Made by a program: the position numbers and the translations under genes. Positions 31,945-40,177 of a stretch of 50,182 nt of DNA are shown here, one piece after another. This DNA is from an uncultured Pseudogracilibacillus sp. (GTDB lineage Bacteria > Bacillota > Bacilli > Bacillales > Amphibacillaceae): assembly GCA_937974845.1 (NCBI GenBank), contig CALJVC010000103.1, forward strand, positions 1-50,182, given 5' to 3'. Positions within the stretch are counted from its first letter, which is position 1; every line of letters starts with the position of its first letter. Below the pieces are notes generated by a model, which had not been told where the DNA came from, searched no databases, and was given only the letters and a program-made list of their open reading frames with translations.

Positions 31945-34452
31945 ATGATAAAATGGGTAAAACGTATTTTTGGCGATAGTAACCAACGAGAGTTAAAACG
32001 AATACAAAAGATTGTCGATCAAATAGAAGCTTTAGAGCCGACCTTTGAGGCTTATTCTGATGAAGAATTACAGGCGATGACTGCCAAGTTTAAGGAGCGA
32101 TATCAAAAGGGCGAAACCCTGGATGATTTATTAGTAGAGGCTTATGCCGTCGTAAGGGAGGCTTCTAAACGAGTTTTACAAATGCGCCCTTACCCAGTGC
32201 AATTGATGGGGGCAATTGTTCTCCATGAGGGAAATATTTCTGAGATGAAAACCGGTGAAGGAAAAACCTTGTCCTCCACGATGCCTGCTTATTTAAATGC
32301 ATTAACAGGTGAAGGGGTTCACGTTATTACAGTAAACGAATATTTAGCAGAACGTGACGCAACGGAGATGGGTCAACTTTATGAATTCCTTGGTCTTTCT
32401 GTCGGTTTAAATATTAGCGGTATGTCGAACGAAGAAAAGAAAGAAGCCTATGAAGCGGATATTACTTATGGAACGAATAATGAGTTTGGTTTCGACTATT
32501 TACGAGATAACATGGTTCTCTACAAGGAACAAATGGTACAACGTCCGCTCAATTACGCCATTATTGACGAGGTAGACTCTATTTTAATCGACGAAGCCCG
32601 TACACCATTAATTATTTCAGGATCGGCTGAAAAATCCGCCACGATGTATCAACAGGCTAATACTTTCGTTTCTACGTTAAAGAAGGATGAAGACTATACC
32701 TATGATGAAAAAACGAAAGGTGTCCAATTAACAGAGACAGGAATTGACAAGGCGGAGAAGTTTTTTAGTATCGATAACTTATTCGATTTAAGTCACGTTT
32801 CGATTGCCCATCATATTAATCAAGCTCTCCGGGCTCATGTGGCGATGCATCGAGATACGGATTATGTTATTGAAGATGGGGAAGTTGTAATCGTCGACCA
32901 GTTTACCGGTCGTTTGATGAAAGGACGACGTTATAGCGACGGGTTACACCAGGCAATCGAAGCAAAAGAAGGGTTAAAAATCCAAAATGAAAGTATGACA
33001 TTAGCATCGATCACCTTCCAAAACTACTTCCGTATGTATAGAAAGCTCGGAGGCATGACCGGAACGGCGAAGACAGAGGAAGAAGAGTTTCGAAATATTT
33101 ATAATATGGATGTTATAGCGATTCCGACGAATAAGCCGGTAATCCGTGAGGACCGTCCTGATATGATTTATAAAACGATGGATGCGAAGTTTAAGGCAGT
33201 AGTAGAAGAAATTAAACGCCGTCATGAAACAGGCCAGCCAGTATTAGTTGGAACGGTTGCCGTAGAAACGTCAGAATTAATTTCTAAAATGTTAAAGAGG
33301 GAACGAATTAAGCATAATGTATTAAACGCTAAAAACCACCACCGTGAAGCAGAAATTATTGAAAAGGCCGGACAAAAGGGAGCTGTGACAATCGCTACTA
33401 ACATGGCCGGTCGTGGAACCGATATTAAATTAGGCGAAGGGGTGGTAGAGCTTGGAGGTTTAGCTGTCTTAGGTACAGAAAGGCACGAATCTCGTCGTAT
33501 TGATAACCAATTACGAGGCCGAGCAGGGCGTCAAGGAGACCCTGGGATGTCGCAATTTTTCTTATCTATGGAAGACGAATTGATGCGCCGTTTCGGCTCT
33601 GATAACTTGAAGTCGATGATGGATCGGCTAGGAATTGAAGATGATGAACCTATTGAAAGTAAAATGATTACTCGAGCGGTTGAGTCGGCCCAGAAACGTG
33701 TAGAAGGAAATAACTTCGATGCTCGAAAGACGATTTTAGCCTACGACGATGTGTTACGGGAGCAGCGGGAAGTAATTTATAAACAACGTTATGAAGTGAT
33801 TTCTGCTGAAGAAGGTATTCGTTCAATCATCGAACGAATGATTGAATCCGTGGTCGATCGTTTACTTGCCAGCCATATCAGTGAAGAAGATGAAGAGGTG
33901 GCGGATTATGAATCGATTCTTGAATATGTTCATGGTAATTTATTAGAGCCTGAAGATATTAATTTAGAGGATATTCAACATAAGGATCGCCAGGAAGTAA
34001 AACGAATTTTAATGGAGCGAATTTTTGCCCGTTACGATGAAAAAGAACAACAATTAACCGAGGAACAGATGCGTGAATTTGAAAAGGTCATTGTTCTTCG
34101 TACCGTAGATACAAAATGGATGGACCATATCGATCAAATGGACCAGCTCCGTCAAGGAATCCATTTACGGGCTTATGGACAGAACGATCCTTTACGTGAA
34201 TACCAAATCGAAGGTTTTAATATGTTTGAGGCAATGGTAGATAGTATCGAGGAAGAAGTTGCCCGTTATGTGATGAAGGCAGAAATTCAAAACAACCTTC
34301 AACGCGAACAAGTAGTGAAGAATACGAAGGCTGTAGCAGGGGGAGGAGAGGAGAAGCCTCGTCAACCTTATGTAAGAAAAGAAAGGGTTGGCAGAAATGA
34401 CCCTTGCCCGTGCGGAAGCGGTAAGAAGTATAAGCATTGTCATGGTCGTTAA
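31945..34452 (+). CDS. secA: Preprotein translocase ATPase SecA
   Basis: The motor of the Sec secretion pathway, 835 residues. Walker A MKTGEGKTL at 101-109, Walker B/DEVD in AIIDEVDSILIDEART near 204-218, motif ATNMAGRGTDIKLGEGV in the second nucleotide-binding domain, and a C-terminal SecB/lipid-binding zinc motif (CPCGSGKKYKHCHGR: C821, C823, C832, H833). GAGGAG lies eight bases before the ATG. Normal length for a Bacillus SecA1. prfB follows 31 bases later. Confidence 0.98.
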   Translation: MIKWVKRIFGDSNQRELKRIQKIVDQIEALEPTFEAYSDEELQAMTAKFKERYQKGETLDDLLVEAYAVVREASKRVLQMRPYPVQLMGAIVLHEGNISEMKTGEGKTLSSTMPAYLNALTGEGVHVITVNEYLAERDATEMGQLYEFLGLSVGLNISGMSNEEKKEAYEADITYGTNNEFGFDYLRDNMVLYKEQMVQRPLNYAIIDEVDSILIDEARTPLIISGSAEKSATMYQQANTFVSTLKKDEDYTYDEKTKGVQLTETGIDKAEKFFSIDNLFDLSHVSIAHHINQALRAHVAMHRDTDYVIEDGEVVIVDQFTGRLMKGRRYSDGLHQAIEAKEGLKIQNESMTLASITFQNYFRMYRKLGGMTGTAKTEEEEFRNIYNMDVIAIPTNKPVIREDRPDMIYKTMDAKFKAVVEEIKRRHETGQPVLVGTVAVETSELISKMLKRERIKHNVLNAKNHHREAEIIEKAGQKGAVTIATNMAGRGTDIKLGEGVVELGGLAVLGTERHESRRIDNQLRGRAGRQGDPGMSQFFLSMEDELMRRFGSDNLKSMMDRLGIEDDEPIESKMITRAVESAQKRVEGNNFDARKTILAYDDVLREQREVIYKQRYEVISAEEGIRSIIERMIESVVDRLLASHISEEDEEVADYESILEYVHGNLLEPEDINLEDIQHKDRQEVKRILMERIFARYDEKEQQLTEEQMREFEKVIVLRTVDTKWMDHIDQMDQLRQGIHLRAYGQNDPLREYQIEGFNMFEAMVDSIEEEVARYVMKAEIQNNLQREQVVKNTKAVAGGGEEKPRQPYVRKERVGRNDPCPCGSGKKYKHCHGR

Positions 34453-34483
34453 GTACTTGTAGCTAAACAGGGAGTGAGAGATT

Positions 34484-35585
34484 ATGGATTTAGTTGAAGC
34501 GAAGCAAACGATTAATGAATTGAGTGAACGAATAGAAGAATTTAGGGGGTCTCTTTGACTTACCTAAGAAAAAAGAAGAAATTAAGAAATTAGAGACCCA
34601 AATGGCCGCAGCAAATTTTTGGGACAATCGAGCGGAAGCCCAAAAAGTAATCGATGCGTCGAACGCCTTAAAAGATCAGGTTGAAGCCTTCGAATCGCTA
34701 GAAAAAAAAGTAGCTGACCTCGAAGTGTTATATGAAATGATTCGCGAAGAAGCTGATGAAGAATTTATTCAAGAAATGGAAGAAGGTTTAGCGGAGTTAA
34801 AAGAAGGGGTCGAATCCTTTGAAATAGAGCTTTTGCTAAATGAACCTTATGATAAAAATAATGCTATTTTAGAACTCCATCCTGGTGCAGGTGGTACGGA
34901 GTCCCAAGATTGGGCAAGTATATTATTACGCATGTATCAACGATGGGCTGAAAGTAAAAACTTTAAAGTAGAGACTCTACATTATTTAGCAGGCGATGAG
35001 GCGGGTGTCAAAAGCGTTACCCTTCTTATCAAAGGATATAATGCTTATGGTTATTTAAAAGCAGAAAAAGGTGTCCATCGTCTAGTGCGAATTTCTCCTT
35101 TTGATGCTTCCGGCCGTCGACACACCTCTTTCGTTTCCTGTGACGTATCGCCAGAATTGGATGATACCGTAGAGATAGAAGTGAATCAAGAGGATATTAA
35201 AATCGATACGTATCGGGCGAGTGGGGCGGGAGGTCAGCATGTCAACACTACGGATTCAGCAGTCCGCATCACCCATATCCCAACGAACACCGTCGTTAGC
35301 TGTCAGTCAGAACGCTCGCAAATCAAAAACCGTGAGCAAGCGATGAAAATGTTAAAGTCGAAACTATATCAATTAGAGATAGAGAAGCAGCAAGCAAAGT
35401 TGGCTGAACTTCGAGGGGAGCAGAAAGAAATCGGTTGGGGAAGCCAAATTCGATCGTATATTTTCCATCCTTACTCGATGGTGAAAGATCATCGGACAAA
35501 CATTGAAGTCGGCAATGTACAAGCCGTTATCGATGGTGAGATCGATATCTTTATCGATGCGTATTTACGCTCACAAATGGACTAA
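34484..35585 (+). CDS. prfB: Peptide chain release factor 2 (programmed +1 frameshift)
   Basis: Release factor recognising UGA and UAA. The first 24 codons from the ATG at 34484 end in AGG GGG TCT CTT TGA C: an internal Shine-Dalgarno-like AGGGGG, the slippery CTT and an in-frame UGA at 34556-34558. Reading resumes at GAC (34557), giving a 366-residue protein. The SPF recognition motif (near 203, VRISPFDASG) and catalytic GGQ (near 250, SGAGGQHVN) are intact. The frameshift is the known autoregulatory device of prfB: low RF2 lets the ribosome slip. It is co-directional with secA, as in B. subtilis. Confidence 0.97.
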
Positions 35586-35690
35586 GAAAAAAGTTTACGA
35601 CATTTCTTTGACGAATTTGTGAAATCGGTTTGAAAAATGTTGAAATAGGTTATAATAAGGGTTGATTATATATTAGTGAGGGGGATCTTC

Positions 35691-36062
35691 ATGAAAAAAT
35701 GGTTAATGGCTGTTCTCTTAGGAACGGTACTAGTTCTCGGTGCTTGTGGTGGTAGCGATGATGCTGCTGAAGATACGGGCGTAGATGAGACAACAGAAAC
35801 TGAAACTGAAACAGAAGATGCAGGTGACGGCGGTTCATACGATGTAGCTTTAGCTGAGGAAGTTTTCCAACAGAGCTGTGCTAGCTGTCACGGAGACGAT
35901 TTATCAGGTGGTGTAGGTCCTGACTTAAACACAGTTGGTTCCTCTTTATCAGCTGATGAGATCGTCGATATCATTAATAACGGTTTAGGTTCTATGCCAA
36001 GTGTTTCCCTTGATGAAGAAGAAGCTGACGCTGTTGCTCAATGGTTAGCTGATAAAAAATAA
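35691..36062 (+). CDS. cccB: Lipoprotein cytochrome c-551 (CccB-like)
   Basis: A small membrane-anchored electron carrier (123 aa). Lipobox VLGAC (Cys19), then a Thr/Glu/Asp-rich acidic linker, then a cytochrome c domain with the haem site CASCH (Cys63, Cys66, His67) and the axial Met102 (GSMPSV). The ATG at 35691 is preceded by GAGGGGGATCTTC. It follows prfB as cccB does in B. subtilis. A TATAAT lies at 35651. The very acidic linker may suit a saline or alkaline exterior, but that is speculation. Confidence 0.9.
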   Translation: MKKWLMAVLLGTVLVLGACGGSDDAAEDTGVDETTETETETEDAGDGGSYDVALAEEVFQQSCASCHGDDLSGGVGPDLNTVGSSLSADEIVDIINNGLGSMPSVSLDEEEADAVAQWLADKK

Positions 36063-36092
36063 GGGATAAGCTTTATGACGTAAGTTAGACAT

Positions 36093-36134
36093 AAACGGAC
36101 TGGATCATCAATCAACTGATTCAGTCTGTTTTTT
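36093..36134 (+). terminator. Terminator after cccB
   Basis: AAACGGACTGGATCA and TGATTCAGTCTGTTT pair over 15 bases with two G-U pairs, followed by TTTT. The remaining 36135-36421 gap has a short CATCAT-CGG-ATGATG dyad (36238-36252) and a small AAAGGC-AAC-GCCTTT hairpin (36307-36321), but no gene I can support. Confidence 0.8.
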
Positions 36135-36421
36135 ATTCCGTAATAAGGCGATTTATCTCCCTTCAAATTATAGCATTCGCTCGGTTATCTTATATTAATG
36201 AAGCTATAAGCGTATGTTACTACCGATAAGTTCCCCTCATCATCGGATGATGCATATACGGGAAATTTTTCAACTCCATTCAGAATATTTAAAAATTACG
36301 TATCGAAAAGGCAACGCCTTTATTTTCTTAAATAAGTATGAGAAAATACACTTATGAAAATATTTCTTTTTGGAAACGAAATAGAAAGAGTCGTTAAGAA
36401 AAAAGATTAAGGAGAATTGTT

Positions 36422-37585
36422 ATGGAAATAGGCCTTGAAAAAATCAGCTTTAATATTCCTCATTTATATGTAGATATGGAGGAACTGGCGAAGGCACGTA
36501 AGGAAGACCCTGCCAAATATAAAATAGGGATCGGTCAGGACGAAATGGCGGTCGCTCCCCTTAGCCAAGACCCGGTAACGCTGGCTGCAAATGCTGCTTT
36601 ACAGATGTTAACGGAGGAAGATAAGCAGGCAATCGATTTTATTATGTTTGCAACGGAAACAGGTATTGACCAATCGAAGGCAGCGAGTGTCTACGTACAT
36701 CGTTTGATTGGGCTACCAGAAGAAGTTCGCTCCATCGAATTAAAACATGCCTGCTATAGCGGTACGGCAGCTTTACAGTTAGCAAAGGGCCATGTTGCCC
36801 TCCATCCCGAGCGGAAAGTTCTTGTCCTTGCATCTGATATTGCTCGATATGGTTTAAATACACCGGGCGAAGTGACCCAAGGTGCCGGGGCAGTAGCGAT
36901 GTTAATCGGTTCGGAACCAAAGGTATTACGTCTCGATGACGATTCGACCTTTGTAACGAAGGATATTATGGATTTTTGGCGTCCGAATTATTCCGATTAT
37001 GCCTATGTAGATGGGAAGTACTCTAATCAAAAATATATAGAATTTTTCAACCAAGTATGGAAGGCGTATAAGGAGAAGACGAAGGAAGGTTTAGATGATT
37101 TTGAAGCCCTTTGTTTCCATCTCCCATATACGAAAATGGGAAGAAAAGCATTAGAAACAATCCTTGATGAAGGGAACGAAGCAACCCAAGAGCGATTGAT
37201 GACTTATTATGAGGCCAGTACCCAATATGGACGAAAGGTAGGAAATGTCTATTCAGCCTCCCTTTACTTAAGTTTACTTTCCTTACTAGAAAATGTAGAC
37301 AATATGAAGCCTAATGGAAAGATTGGTTTATTTAGCTACGGCTCGGGTGCCGTAGGGGAATTTTTTACAATGACCTTGTTAGAAAACTATCAGGTTCATT
37401 TATATAAGGACACCCATCAGAGTATGTTTAAACAACGCAAACGTATCTCTGTTCCCGAATATGAAGCGGTATTCAAACAAAAGTTACCAACTGATGGCTC
37501 TAGTTATACAATCGAAAATGATGATCCAGCCAAGGCTCAACTTACTGGCATTTCTGACCATCAACGGCAGTATACAATTAAATAA
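36422..37585 (+). CDS. mvaS: Hydroxymethylglutaryl-CoA synthase (mevalonate pathway)
   Basis: Condenses acetyl-CoA and acetoacetyl-CoA to HMG-CoA. The 387 residues align end-to-end in pattern with staphylococcal and enterococcal MvaS. The catalytic residues fall at the same numbers: Glu79 (FATETGID), Cys111 (LKHACYSGT) and His233 (CFHLPYTKMG). GAVAMLIGSEP and FSYGSGAVGEFF complete the thiolase-like fold. AAGGAGAATTGTT precedes the ATG. No other mevalonate gene is adjacent. Most Bacillus species use the MEP route, so the gene is notable. Confidence 0.93.
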   Translation: MEIGLEKISFNIPHLYVDMEELAKARKEDPAKYKIGIGQDEMAVAPLSQDPVTLAANAALQMLTEEDKQAIDFIMFATETGIDQSKAASVYVHRLIGLPEEVRSIELKHACYSGTAALQLAKGHVALHPERKVLVLASDIARYGLNTPGEVTQGAGAVAMLIGSEPKVLRLDDDSTFVTKDIMDFWRPNYSDYAYVDGKYSNQKYIEFFNQVWKAYKEKTKEGLDDFEALCFHLPYTKMGRKALETILDEGNEATQERLMTYYEASTQYGRKVGNVYSASLYLSLLSLLENVDNMKPNGKIGLFSYGSGAVGEFFTMTLLENYQVHLYKDTHQSMFKQRKRISVPEYEAVFKQKLPTDGSSYTIENDDPAKAQLTGISDHQRQYTIK

Positions 37586-37593
37586 GATAAGTG

Positions 37594-37624
37594 AGAAGGG
37601 GTAAAGTGTTACCTCTTCTTTTTT
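37594..37624 (+). terminator. Terminator after mvaS
   Basis: AGAAGGGGTAA, a 4-base loop and TTACCTCTTCT, followed by TTTTTTT. Confidence 0.8.
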
Positions 37625-37649
37625 TAAATGGAGAAAGGGTGAGCGAAGC

Positions 37650-38177
37650 ATGCAAAAACAAATCTTTCGCCTTTTGGCAATCCTCTTCTTTAGCCTAGGC
37701 TTAACTGCTTGTACTTTACTTCCGGATGAATCGGAGGAAGTTGCTGAATTTCTTGAAGTAGAAGAAATACCTATAGAGGAATTAACGGATGTAGAGCATT
37801 TTCGACCAGGTGCTTTAGAGCACATTTTAGAAGGAGAAATAAACCGACGGGGGGAGGCAGTAGGTTTTCATTACGAAGGTCTATCGACGGCTAAAGGGGA
37901 GGTAGTCGAAGGAACAAGGACGGACCCTAACCGTCACGGCGTTTATGAAGCAGAGGTGGAAGTTGCAGGGGTTAAAAAGGCAGGCAATAAAGGTATATCT
38001 ACTTTTTTCCCTCTTCATTGGACAAGTCAAGAAGTCGTCGATGCAATTAACCAAGCCTACGAAAATAAAACCCATATTTCGGGAAATACGTACGAAGGTT
38101 TAACAGAAGAGGGCATCGTTATACGAATGTATTTAGACGATACAGAAAAAATTATATCCGCCTTTCCAATCTATTAA
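37650..38177 (+). CDS. Lipoprotein with a bacterial EndoU ribonuclease domain
   Basis: A 175-residue lipoprotein (LGLTAC, Cys21) with an acidic linker to about 48 and a C-terminal EndoU-type domain. The EndoU signature is seen in EHILEGEINRRGEAVGFHYEG (catalytic-type His58 and His74), a Lys cluster (109-114) before GISTFFP, then VVDAINQAYENK and the terminal KIISAFPIY. In polymorphic toxins this module cleaves RNA and is usually the C-terminus of a large protein; here it is the whole mature protein and surface-anchored. AAGGGTGAG precedes the ATG. The next gene starts 12 bases later and may encode its inhibitor. RNase activity is inferred. Confidence 0.8.
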   Translation: MQKQIFRLLAILFFSLGLTACTLLPDESEEVAEFLEVEEIPIEELTDVEHFRPGALEHILEGEINRRGEAVGFHYEGLSTAKGEVVEGTRTDPNRHGVYEAEVEVAGVKKAGNKGISTFFPLHWTSQEVVDAINQAYENKTHISGNTYEGLTEEGIVIRMYLDDTEKIISAFPIY

Positions 38178-38189
38178 GGAGGACAAGTT

Positions 38190-38543
38190 ATGAGTTTAAA
38201 ATATACGATTCAAGAAGTGAAGTTGACCGGGTCTGGTAAGGAAAAAAGAAGAAAAGTAATTCGCTTTAATAATCCAGATCTTAGGCTGCTCGAAGAATTT
38301 TTAATGGTCGATGCTCCTTTACACGATTGGAGTATATTAAGGCGATTTGAAGAAGTGAATAGACAGGGGACATCCCTCGGTCCTTTTGTTGGAAATCGTA
38401 CATCTACGATGATTGGTCCGGTTCAAACAAAGATTGAAGATTCCTTTGATTTTCCAGGTATGGACCCCCTTCCTTCGGTTAAGCTACCAACAGATATGTT
38501 ATATGAGCTTATCCTTACTTGGCGTAGAAGCTTAGAGAACTAA
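38190..38543 (+). CDS. Hypothetical protein, candidate immunity partner of the EndoU lipoprotein
   Basis: A 117-residue soluble protein without signal peptide or membrane segment, not assigned to a family. It starts MSLKYTIQEVKLTGSGKEKRR and has aromatic/acidic segments (LHDWSILRRFEEV, EDSFDFPGMDPLPSV). The ATG is seven bases after AAGGAGG and 12 bases after the EndoU stop, so both are on one mRNA. Size, cytosolic location and coupling fit an immunity protein, but that is inference from context alone. Confidence 0.65.
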   Translation: MSLKYTIQEVKLTGSGKEKRRKVIRFNNPDLRLLEEFLMVDAPLHDWSILRRFEEVNRQGTSLGPFVGNRTSTMIGPVQTKIEDSFDFPGMDPLPSVKLPTDMLYELILTWRRSLEN

Positions 38544-38559
38544 TCCGTGAGCTCATCGC

Positions 38560-38588
38560 TTGCACATATACCAGTACGGGTATACAAT
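38560..38588 (+). promoter_or_regulatory. Sigma-A promoter of the glutaredoxin-like gene
   Basis: TTGCAC, a 17-base spacer and TACAAT, 33 bases before the ATG at 38622. It lies just past the stop of the preceding gene. Confidence 0.65.
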
Positions 38589-38621
38589 ACATTTAGTAAG
38601 ATTTTAAGGAAGGTGTTTATC

Positions 38622-38861
38622 ATGTCAAGACCAACAGCGACAGTATATATAACCGATACGTGCCCTTATTGTACGATGATGGTTCGTCACCTACGTGAAA
38701 AGGATATCCAAGTAAGAACAGTAAATATCCAAAAAGACCAACGCGCAGCTCAACGATTAATGGCTACAACAGGACAATTAGGTGTGCCACAAACACAACT
38801 CAATGGTAAATGGATTCTTGGCTTTGATCCAAACGGTGTCGAGCAAGCATTAAAAGGCTAA
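38622..38861 (+). CDS. Glutaredoxin family protein
   Basis: A 79-residue thioredoxin-fold redox protein with CPYC active site (Cys14, Cys17) in YITDTCPYCTMM and the cis-Pro/GSH-loop segment GVPQTQL, then GFDPNGVEQAL. Related to NrdH/YtnI-type small glutaredoxins. The ATG follows AAGGAAGGTG; a longer GTG frame would start inside the promoter and is rejected. Substrate unknown. Confidence 0.85.
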   Translation: MSRPTATVYITDTCPYCTMMVRHLREKDIQVRTVNIQKDQRAAQRLMATTGQLGVPQTQLNGKWILGFDPNGVEQALKG

Positions 38862-38876
38862 GACTTCATCCAGGGT

Positions 38877-38930
38877 AAAGGTGGGTAAAGTGCTTCCGAG
38901 GATAGGAAGCTTTATCCACCTTTATTTTTT
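38877..38930 (+). terminator. Terminator after the glutaredoxin gene
   Basis: AAAGGTGG/CCACCTTT outer stem and GCTTCC/GGAAGC inner stem, followed by ATTTTTTTG. Confidence 0.85.
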
Positions 38931-38951
38931 TGCCTCCATGAAAGAAAGTTT

Positions 38952-38980
38952 TTGCAAATTAGACAGAAAGGTTCGATAAT
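38952..38980 (+). promoter_or_regulatory. Sigma-A promoter of sbcDC
   Basis: TTGCAA, a 17-base spacer and GATAAT, 30 bases before the sbcD GTG. The same hexamers and spacing are used at 48901-48929. Confidence 0.6.
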
Positions 38981-39010
38981 AAAGATAAAAGAGTTGATGG
39001 AGGAAACCAA

Positions 39011-40177
39011 GTGAGAATTTATCATACTGCGGATTGGCATTTAGGAAAAATTGTCCATGGAAGTTCGATGTTAGAGGTACAGAGGGATTTTATAGAAAAA
39101 TTTATTTTAGATATAAAAAAAGATCGCCCCGACGTCATCGTGATTGCTGGTGATATATACGATCGTGCCCATCCCCCAAAGGAAGCAGTAGAAGCCTTCG
39201 ATTATTTTTTGGATGAAATCGTTAGAAAAGAAGAAATTCCCGTAATAGCAATAGCAGGAAACCACGATAGCCCAACCCGTTTACATTTTGCCAATAAGTT
39301 ATTGTTTGAGAAACAGTTTTATATTTTTGGAAAATTAGAAGAGAGTCACCAACCGATAGTATTAGAAGATGCCTTCGGTGAAGTGCATTTTCATTTAGTC
39401 CCTTTTGTAGATCCAAGTACAGTACGAACCTTGTATAGTAATGACTCTATTCAGACCTATGATGAGGCAGTTTCTGCTATTGTAGAGAAAATAAAACAGC
39501 ATATGGACCCTAACGCTCGTCATGTTTTCGTCGGGCATTTTTTTGTTACACCGGAAGGGGAGAAAGAAGAAAACACGAGCGATTCCGAGCGTCCTTTGTC
39601 TATTGGTGGAATAGAATATGTGAAGGCAAGTCACTTTTATGATTTTCATTATGTAGCCCTTGGTCATTTACACCGTGCCCATTTTGTTAAGGAAAAATGG
39701 ATTCGATATAGTGGCTCTCCTTTAAAGTATTCTATCTCGGAAGAGCATCATAAAAAAGGATATTATATCGTCGATTTACAGAAGGACGGTAAGGTCGAAA
39801 TAGAAGTAAAAGAGATCGCACCTCTACGGGATATGCGGACAGTAGAGGGAGAAATGGAAGAGATTTTACAAATGGAACCGAGCGATGATTATATTTTCGT
39901 TAAATTATTAGACAAGACACCAGTATTATCGCCGATGGAGAAGGTACGCTCAATTTTCCCCAATGCCCTTCATTTAGAACGTCCTTATACCTTCATATCT
40001 TCTATTACTGGCAAAGAAATCGAGAAGGAAAAGGAGAAAAAATCAGATCTAGAACTTTTCCAGGCCTTTTACAAGGAGGTAAAAGGATATCCGGCGGAGG
40101 AAGCCCAATGTAAAGTATTTCAAGAACTGTATGAGGACCTTTTAAAGGATAGAAGAGAAGGAGGAGAAGGGGCATGA
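39011..40177 (+). CDS. sbcD: Exonuclease subunit SbcD (Mre11-type)
   Basis: The nuclease half of SbcCD, which cleaves hairpins and blocked DNA ends. The calcineurin-like phosphoesterase motifs are complete: TADWHLGK, VIAGDIYDRAHPP, AGNHDSPTR, FVGHFF and ALGHLHRAH. 388 residues. A GTG start lies after GATGGAGGAAACCAA. The stop overlaps the sbcC start by four bases (ATGA). Confidence 0.96.
   Translation: MRIYHTADWHLGKIVHGSSMLEVQRDFIEKFILDIKKDRPDVIVIAGDIYDRAHPPKEAVEAFDYFLDEIVRKEEIPVIAIAGNHDSPTRLHFANKLLFEKQFYIFGKLEESHQPIVLEDAFGEVHFHLVPFVDPSTVRTLYSNDSIQTYDEAVSAIVEKIKQHMDPNARHVFVGHFFVTPEGEKEENTSDSERPLSIGGIEYVKASHFYDFHYVALGHLHRAHFVKEKWIRYSGSPLKYSISEEHHKKGYYIVDLQKDGKVEIEVKEIAPLRDMRTVEGEMEEILQMEPSDDYIFVKLLDKTPVLSPMEKVRSIFPNALHLERPYTFISSITGKEIEKEKEKKSDLELFQAFYKEVKGYPAEEAQCKVFQELYEDLLKDRREGGEGA

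Noticed and set aside
34556..34558. In-frame stop in prfB read as a pseudogene
   Set aside because: It is the conserved programmed frameshift site, and the downstream frame is intact with SPF and GGQ motifs.
35765..35830. Acidic Thr/Glu repeat in cccB as a microsatellite or repeat tract
   Set aside because: It is a short, imperfect low-complexity linker between lipobox and haem domain, common in lipoprotein cytochromes.
36210..36356. A 47-codon ORF (MLLPISSPHHR...) between cccB and mvaS
   Set aside because: No ribosome-binding site before either possible start, and it overlaps a dyad and a hairpin that look regulatory.
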